From Planctomycetota bacterium (lineage in GTDB: Bacteria > Planctomycetota > UBA1135 > GCA-002686595): a DNA stretch of 64,000 bases. Under the pieces are notes generated by a model, which was given only the letters and a program-made list of their open reading frames with translations, had not been told where the DNA came from and did not search any database. The stretch spans positions 124,001 through 188,000 of the forward strand of contig JAPLOF010000058.1 of NCBI GenBank assembly GCA_026692665.1, in the 5' to 3' direction. Every line of letters begins with the position of its first letter. Positions within the stretch are counted from its first letter, which is position 1. A program made the translations under genes and the position numbers. Shown in pieces: positions 60,679 through 64,000 of the stretch.

Positions 60679-61947
60679 ATGGGTCGCCCGCCCGCAGCCC
60701 CCGCCCTCGAATCCCGTGACTTCCGCCTCGTCTGGCGGGCCCAGTGTGCGTCCCTCGTCGGGACCGCGATGCAGAACGCGACCCTGCTGTGGCAGGTGAC
60801 GCTCGTCGCCCCGGAGGGGCAGCGCGGGATGGCGCTCGGTTTCGTGGGCCTGGCGCGCCTCGTGCCCATCGTCCTGGCTGCGTTCTGGGCCGGCGTGCTG
60901 GCGGACGCGCTCGACCGGCGCAAGCTCATGCTGGCCACGCAGGGCGGGATGCTCCTGGCGGCGCTGGGCCTCGCGTTCGTGAGCCTGACGGGCACGGCCA
61001 CGCTCGCGAGCATCTACGCGCTCTCCGCGCTCGGCGCGTTGGCCGGCGCGTTCGATGGTCCGGTCCGGTCGGCGCTCGTCCCGACGCTCGTGCCCCGCGC
61101 GCGGATCGGGAACGCGGTCAGCCTGAACACGCTGCAGTTCCAGCTCGCAGCCGTCGCCGGGCCGGCACTGGCCGGCGTCGCGCTCGTGTGGCTCGACCCG
61201 GGCTGGATCTACCTGTTCAACGCGGTGTCCTTCCTGCCGGTGGGCGCGGCCCTGGTCCTCATCCGCCCGCCGGCCGTCGAGGCGCGCACGCGGGCGAGTT
61301 GTCGAGCCGCGTTCGAAGCTCTGCGCTTCGTGGCGACGACCCCGCTGATCCGCTCGGCGATCGCGCTGGATTTCGTGGCCGGGTTCTTCGCGTCGGCGAC
61401 CACGCTGCTGCCGCTCTTCGCGCAGGACGTGCTGCAGGTCGGCTCGGCCGGATACGGGATCCTGCACGCAGCTCCGTCGGTCGGAGCGGTGCTCGCGAGC
61501 GCCTGGATGGTGCGCCAGGAATCGCGGATCGAACGCCGCGGCGACTGGCTGCTCGGTTCGGTCGTGGCGTTCGGCGTGGCCACGGCGCTGTTCGGGATGT
61601 CGACCGCGTTCGTGCCGGCGTTCGTGGCGCTGGGCCTCGTCGGCGCCAGCGACACGGTGAACATGGTGCTGCGCAACGTGATCCGGCAGATCGAGACCCC
61701 CGACCAGCTGCGCGGACGCGTCGCGGGGGTGAACTACCTCTTTGCGCAGGGTGGCCCGCAGCTGGGCGAGTTCGAATCGGGCGCCGTCGCCCAGGTCTTC
61801 GGCGTGCGCGCGTCGATCGTGAGCGGCGGGATCCTGTGCGTCGCCGCGGCGGCGTTCATGGCCTGGCGCACGCCGGTACTGCACGGCCACGTCGCGCGCG
61901 CCCCGGTCGCGTCTGGCAAGGGTGCCGTGCGCAAAGCCGCAGCCTGA
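60679..61947 (+). CDS. MFS transporter
   Basis: About eleven to twelve hydrophobic segments over 422 residues. The family loop between helices 2 and 3 reads GVLADALDRRKLMLATQGG, close to the MFS G-x-x-x-D-R-x-G-R-R pattern, and ETPDQLRGRVAGVNYLFAQGGPQLG resembles the enterobactin-exporter/macrolide-type subfamily. Probably a proton-driven exporter of small molecules; the substrate cannot be inferred. Monocistronic; 173 bp separate it from the CMD gene and an array of repeats follows it. Confidence 0.9.
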   Translation: MGRPPAAPALESRDFRLVWRAQCASLVGTAMQNATLLWQVTLVAPEGQRGMALGFVGLARLVPIVLAAFWAGVLADALDRRKLMLATQGGMLLAALGLAFVSLTGTATLASIYALSALGALAGAFDGPVRSALVPTLVPRARIGNAVSLNTLQFQLAAVAGPALAGVALVWLDPGWIYLFNAVSFLPVGAALVLIRPPAVEARTRASCRAAFEALRFVATTPLIRSAIALDFVAGFFASATTLLPLFAQDVLQVGSAGYGILHAAPSVGAVLASAWMVRQESRIERRGDWLLGSVVAFGVATALFGMSTAFVPAFVALGLVGASDTVNMVLRNVIRQIETPDQLRGRVAGVNYLFAQGGPQLGEFESGAVAQVFGVRASIVSGGILCVAAAAFMAWRTPVLHGHVARAPVASGKGAVRKAAA

Positions 61948-61949
61948 TC

Positions 61950-62166
61950 CGGAGACTGACCCAGTTCGCTGGCTTTGTGTAGAGCCAGGCCGGCGTCGAC
62001 CCCGGAGCCTGCGCGCAGTCACTCCGGCGTCCCTGGAGACTGGTCCAGTTCCGTGGCGTTTCGTGGCTCTGGAGAAGCATGGCCGCCAGGGATGGTGCGC
62101 GGTCACTCCAGGAAACTGCACTCCAGGCCCTTCCACGCGACCGCCACGGAACTGGGTCAGTCTCCG
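61950..62166. repeat. Three related repeats: two direct, one inverted
   Basis: The core CGGAGACTGACCCAGTT starts at 61950; a diverged copy TGGAGACTGGTCCAGTT starts at 62034, exactly 84 bp later. The shared tails CAGTCACTCC/CGGTCACTCC (around 62016 and 62100) keep the same spacing. An inverted copy (62144-62166, CCACGGAACTGGGTCAGTCTCC) faces them. An inner CTGGCT/AGCCAG hairpin follows copy 1. It occupies nearly the whole 228-bp spacer between convergent genes, as REP/BIME or MITE elements do. Confidence 0.75.
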
Positions 62167-62175
62167 AGCGGGGTC

Positions 62176-64000
62176 TCAGCGCACCGCGACCTCGACCGTC
62201 GCCCCGACGAGCCGCAGCGGCTCGAACGACTTCACCGCGATCAGCCGATCTCCCAGGTCGTTGCGCGGCACGGGGCGCTGCTCGACCACCACACGGCGGC
62301 CGTCCAGCTCGACGGTGGCGATCCCGCGCGAGCGCGTGACGAGGATGCGCAGCTCGAAACCGGGGCCTCCCCGCGGCGGTGCGACCAGGGTGCCCTCGCC
62401 CGCGCGCGCCTTGGACACGAGCTGCGCTGGATCGCCGGTGTCCACGAGGAGCCGGGCCGGACGACCGGCACGACCGGCCGCGAGCGCGACGTGGAAGCCG
62501 CACACGGAAACGACCAGGAGGTCGGGCGGTGCATCGGGCTTGGGCTGGAATCGCAGCCGCACGTCGACGACCTCGGTCTGCACGGAGGCCGGATCGCGCA
62601 GCACGAGGCTCGGTCCCGGGCGTGCGAGGAGGTCCTCGTCCGAGAGGGCATAGCGCAGCGACACGAGTCCCTGTCCGTCGCGGATCCACGAGCCGGGATC
62701 GAAACCGCCCGGTTTCGCGGCCTCGAAGTCGTAGCGCAGCCGCACGCGGCCGTTGGCCAGCGTCTGGAACGCGTTCGGCCTCAGCAGTTCGTCCAGCGAA
62801 GGCACGGGCGGAGTGAGCTCCGCGAGACGCTCGTCACGCAGGCGACGCAGCTCCTGGATCTGGTCGGCCTGCAGGAGGCCCGCGTCCTCGCGCAGGATCT
62901 TCTCGATGCGCTTCGCGAGCCGCGCCGGATCCGTGCCTTCGCGGCCCTCGCGCAGGGCCATGTGGTAGCGCGACAGGGCGGCGTCGCGTTCCTGGTCGGC
63001 GAGACCGCGCCGCTCGTCGAGCGCGGCCTGCACGCGCCGCTCCGCGTCCGCGACGAGCGGCTCGTCGCGCGGCAGGGCGCCGGCATCGAGGCCCTCGCGC
63101 GCGGCGTTGTTCTCGCCCTCGCGCAGGCGGAACAGCACGGCCAGGAGTCGATCGTCGGGTGTGCTGGCGATGCGCGCGAAGGACTCGACGATCTCGCGTC
63201 CGACGACGATCGCCGTCTCGGGGCCCGCGCCGGCGCGCAAGGAGAGAGCCGGATTCCGGCCGCCTTCCAGCGTGAGCCCGAACCCGCGGACCAGCGGGTC
63301 GCCCCCGGCGACGAGCTTGCCCGACAGCGTGATCGTGCCGAGCGCCAGGTCGATGCGCTCGCCGTCGCGCGCGAGGATCCCGGCCGCGGCGCGCTGGAGC
63401 AGCGCTTCGAGCAGTCGCGCCTCGCGCGCGCGGAGTTCGTGCTCGCCGCGCACGGGCTGCCGCCACGCTTCCGCGGCGGCGTGCTCGTGCTGATCCGCGA
63501 TCTCCTGGTAGCGCCGGGCGCGCCACAGGGGCGCCGTCTCTTCCTCGAACTCGACGAGTCCCCGGCGCGCGTCGTCGACCGCCAGGGTGCGCGCGAGCTC
63601 GCTCAAGGCGCGCTCGCCTTTCGCGAGCTCCTCGTGCCCGAGGTGCAGCAGTCCGGCGGGCATCTCCTCCACCGAGATCTTCCGGCGTTCGAGCTCGAGC
63701 GACCACTCGGTGCCCAGGACCGAGGCGCCGTCGGACAACGTGCGCCCTTCGACACCGCCGCGCAGTTCGTTCGTGCGTTCCTCGACCCACGAGCGCAGGC
63801 GCGCGTCGACTTCGCCCCAGCGCGCGTCGAGCTGCGCCAGCTCCGGCTCGATCGAGTCCTGCCGCAGGCGCGAAAGCGCGCTCTCCGCGACGGAATCGGG
63901 CACTCCCGTGCGCGGGATCGAAGGGTCCGCGGCCCAGGTGCGCACTCCGGTGGTGAGCAGCGCCCGCGCCGACCGCCAGCGGCCGGCCTCGACGTGCGCG
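62176..64000 (-). CDS. Large helical protein of unknown function, 5' end beyond window
   Basis: The frame stays open to the right edge, so the start lies outside; a GTG at 63945 is internal. About 608 visible residues: a TPR-like start (HVEAGRWRSARALLTTG), long charged helices (ERRKISVEEMPAGLLHLGHEELAKGERALSELARTL), a segment rich in DGERIDLALGTITLSGKL, then Arg/Glu-rich coiled-coil-like stretches (LAKRIEKILREDAGLLQADQIQELRRLRDERLAE, read in parts) and a C-terminal beta domain (VRLRYDFEAAKPGGFDPGSW ... LVGATVEVAVR) resembling a concanavalin-like sandwich. No catalytic motif recognised. The stop is 10 bases from the repeat cluster. Confidence 0.7.
   Translation of the reverse strand, partial: AHVEAGRWRSARALLTTGVRTWAADPSIPRTGVPDSVAESALSRLRQDSIEPELAQLDARWGEVDARLRSWVEERTNELRGGVEGRTLSDGASVLGTEWSLELERRKISVEEMPAGLLHLGHEELAKGERALSELARTLAVDDARRGLVEFEEETAPLWRARRYQEIADQHEHAAAEAWRQPVRGEHELRAREARLLEALLQRAAAGILARDGERIDLALGTITLSGKLVAGGDPLVRGFGLTLEGGRNPALSLRAGAGPETAIVVGREIVESFARIASTPDDRLLAVLFRLREGENNAAREGLDAGALPRDEPLVADAERRVQAALDERRGLADQERDAALSRYHMALREGREGTDPARLAKRIEKILREDAGLLQADQIQELRRLRDERLAELTPPVPSLDELLRPNAFQTLANGRVRLRYDFEAAKPGGFDPGSWIRDGQGLVSLRYALSDEDLLARPGPSLVLRDPASVQTEVVDVRLRFQPKPDAPPDLLVVSVCGFHVALAAGRAGRPARLLVDTGDPAQLVSKARAGEGTLVAPPRGGPGFELRILVTRSRGIATVELDGRRVVVEQRPVPRNDLGDRLIAVKSFEPLRLVGATVEVAVR

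Overview
This is a 64 kb chromosomal window of very high GC content. It is packed with about 56 protein genes on both strands, often overlapping by 4 bp (ATGA or GTGA). I see no rRNA, tRNA, CRISPR array or prophage. The gene set (NtrC-type regulator, eukaryote-like Ser/Thr kinase with TPRs, sulfatase-like lipoprotein, large Ig-like surface lipoprotein, KDO and LpxB-type envelope genes, HDOD protein, MglA/roadblock genes, two-heme isoquinoline-oxidoreductase-type cytochrome) points to a Gram-negative with a complex envelope. I infer a high-GC planctomycete-like lineage, with Myxococcota as the main alternative. This rests on gene content only.

Layout. 1-3.7 kb: 3'-truncated anmK, a divergent sigma-54 response regulator, then an AAA/DUF4143 ATPase whose promoter and start codon sit in a perfect 42-bp palindrome. 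3.7-9.6 kb: a secreted carbohydrate-fold-like protein, a LysM protein, a membrane glycosyltransferase and a small lipoprotein. 9.6-12.5 kb: coupled kdsB-pyrG-DUF1844. 12.5-17 kb: AlgJ/AlgX-like SGNH protein, RlmI-like methyltransferase, RNase Z-like hydrolase, histone-deacetylase-family protein. 17-20.2 kb: a three-gene molybdenum hydroxylase operon (2Fe-2S subunit, Mo subunit, diheme cytochrome). 20.3-24 kb: two divergent GT87 membrane proteins and a REP-associated tyrosine transposase. 24-32 kb: GNAT, glutaryl-CoA-dehydrogenase-like protein, an EI24/DUF1003/small membrane protein run, and an ArnT-like, ArnC-like and LpxB-N-like envelope set. 32-34.3 kb: metG, then HU with a 45-residue Lys/Arg-rich protein.

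34.7-39.6 kb holds the most unusual block: five tightly coupled minus-strand genes. They encode a TM protein with TPR-like helices, a TPR-roadblock fusion, a roadblock protein, an MglA-like GTPase with a ~300-residue Met/Gln/Pro tail and C-terminal membrane anchor, and a second free-standing roadblock protein. This looks like a membrane-tethered small-GTPase switch with three roadblock partners.

39.8-45.1 kb: a 1168-residue Ig-like lipoprotein and a beta-propeller-like secreted protein. 45.2-53.7 kb: a glycine riboswitch (one clear aptamer plus hairpins) ahead of gcvT-gcvH-gcvP, then an HDOD protein, a LipM-type octanoyltransferase and a sulfatase-fold lipoprotein. GcvH needs lipoylation, so the transferase fits functionally. 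53.8-64 kb: Ser/Thr kinase-TPR protein of different base composition, DUF2064 protein, acyl-CoA dehydrogenase, a coiled-coil protein coupled to psd and an AhpD-like protein, an MFS transporter, a cluster of related repeats, and a 5'-truncated large hypothetical protein.

Starts were chosen from Shine-Dalgarno sites, overlaps and family N-termini. Function calls rest on recognisable motifs without database searches.
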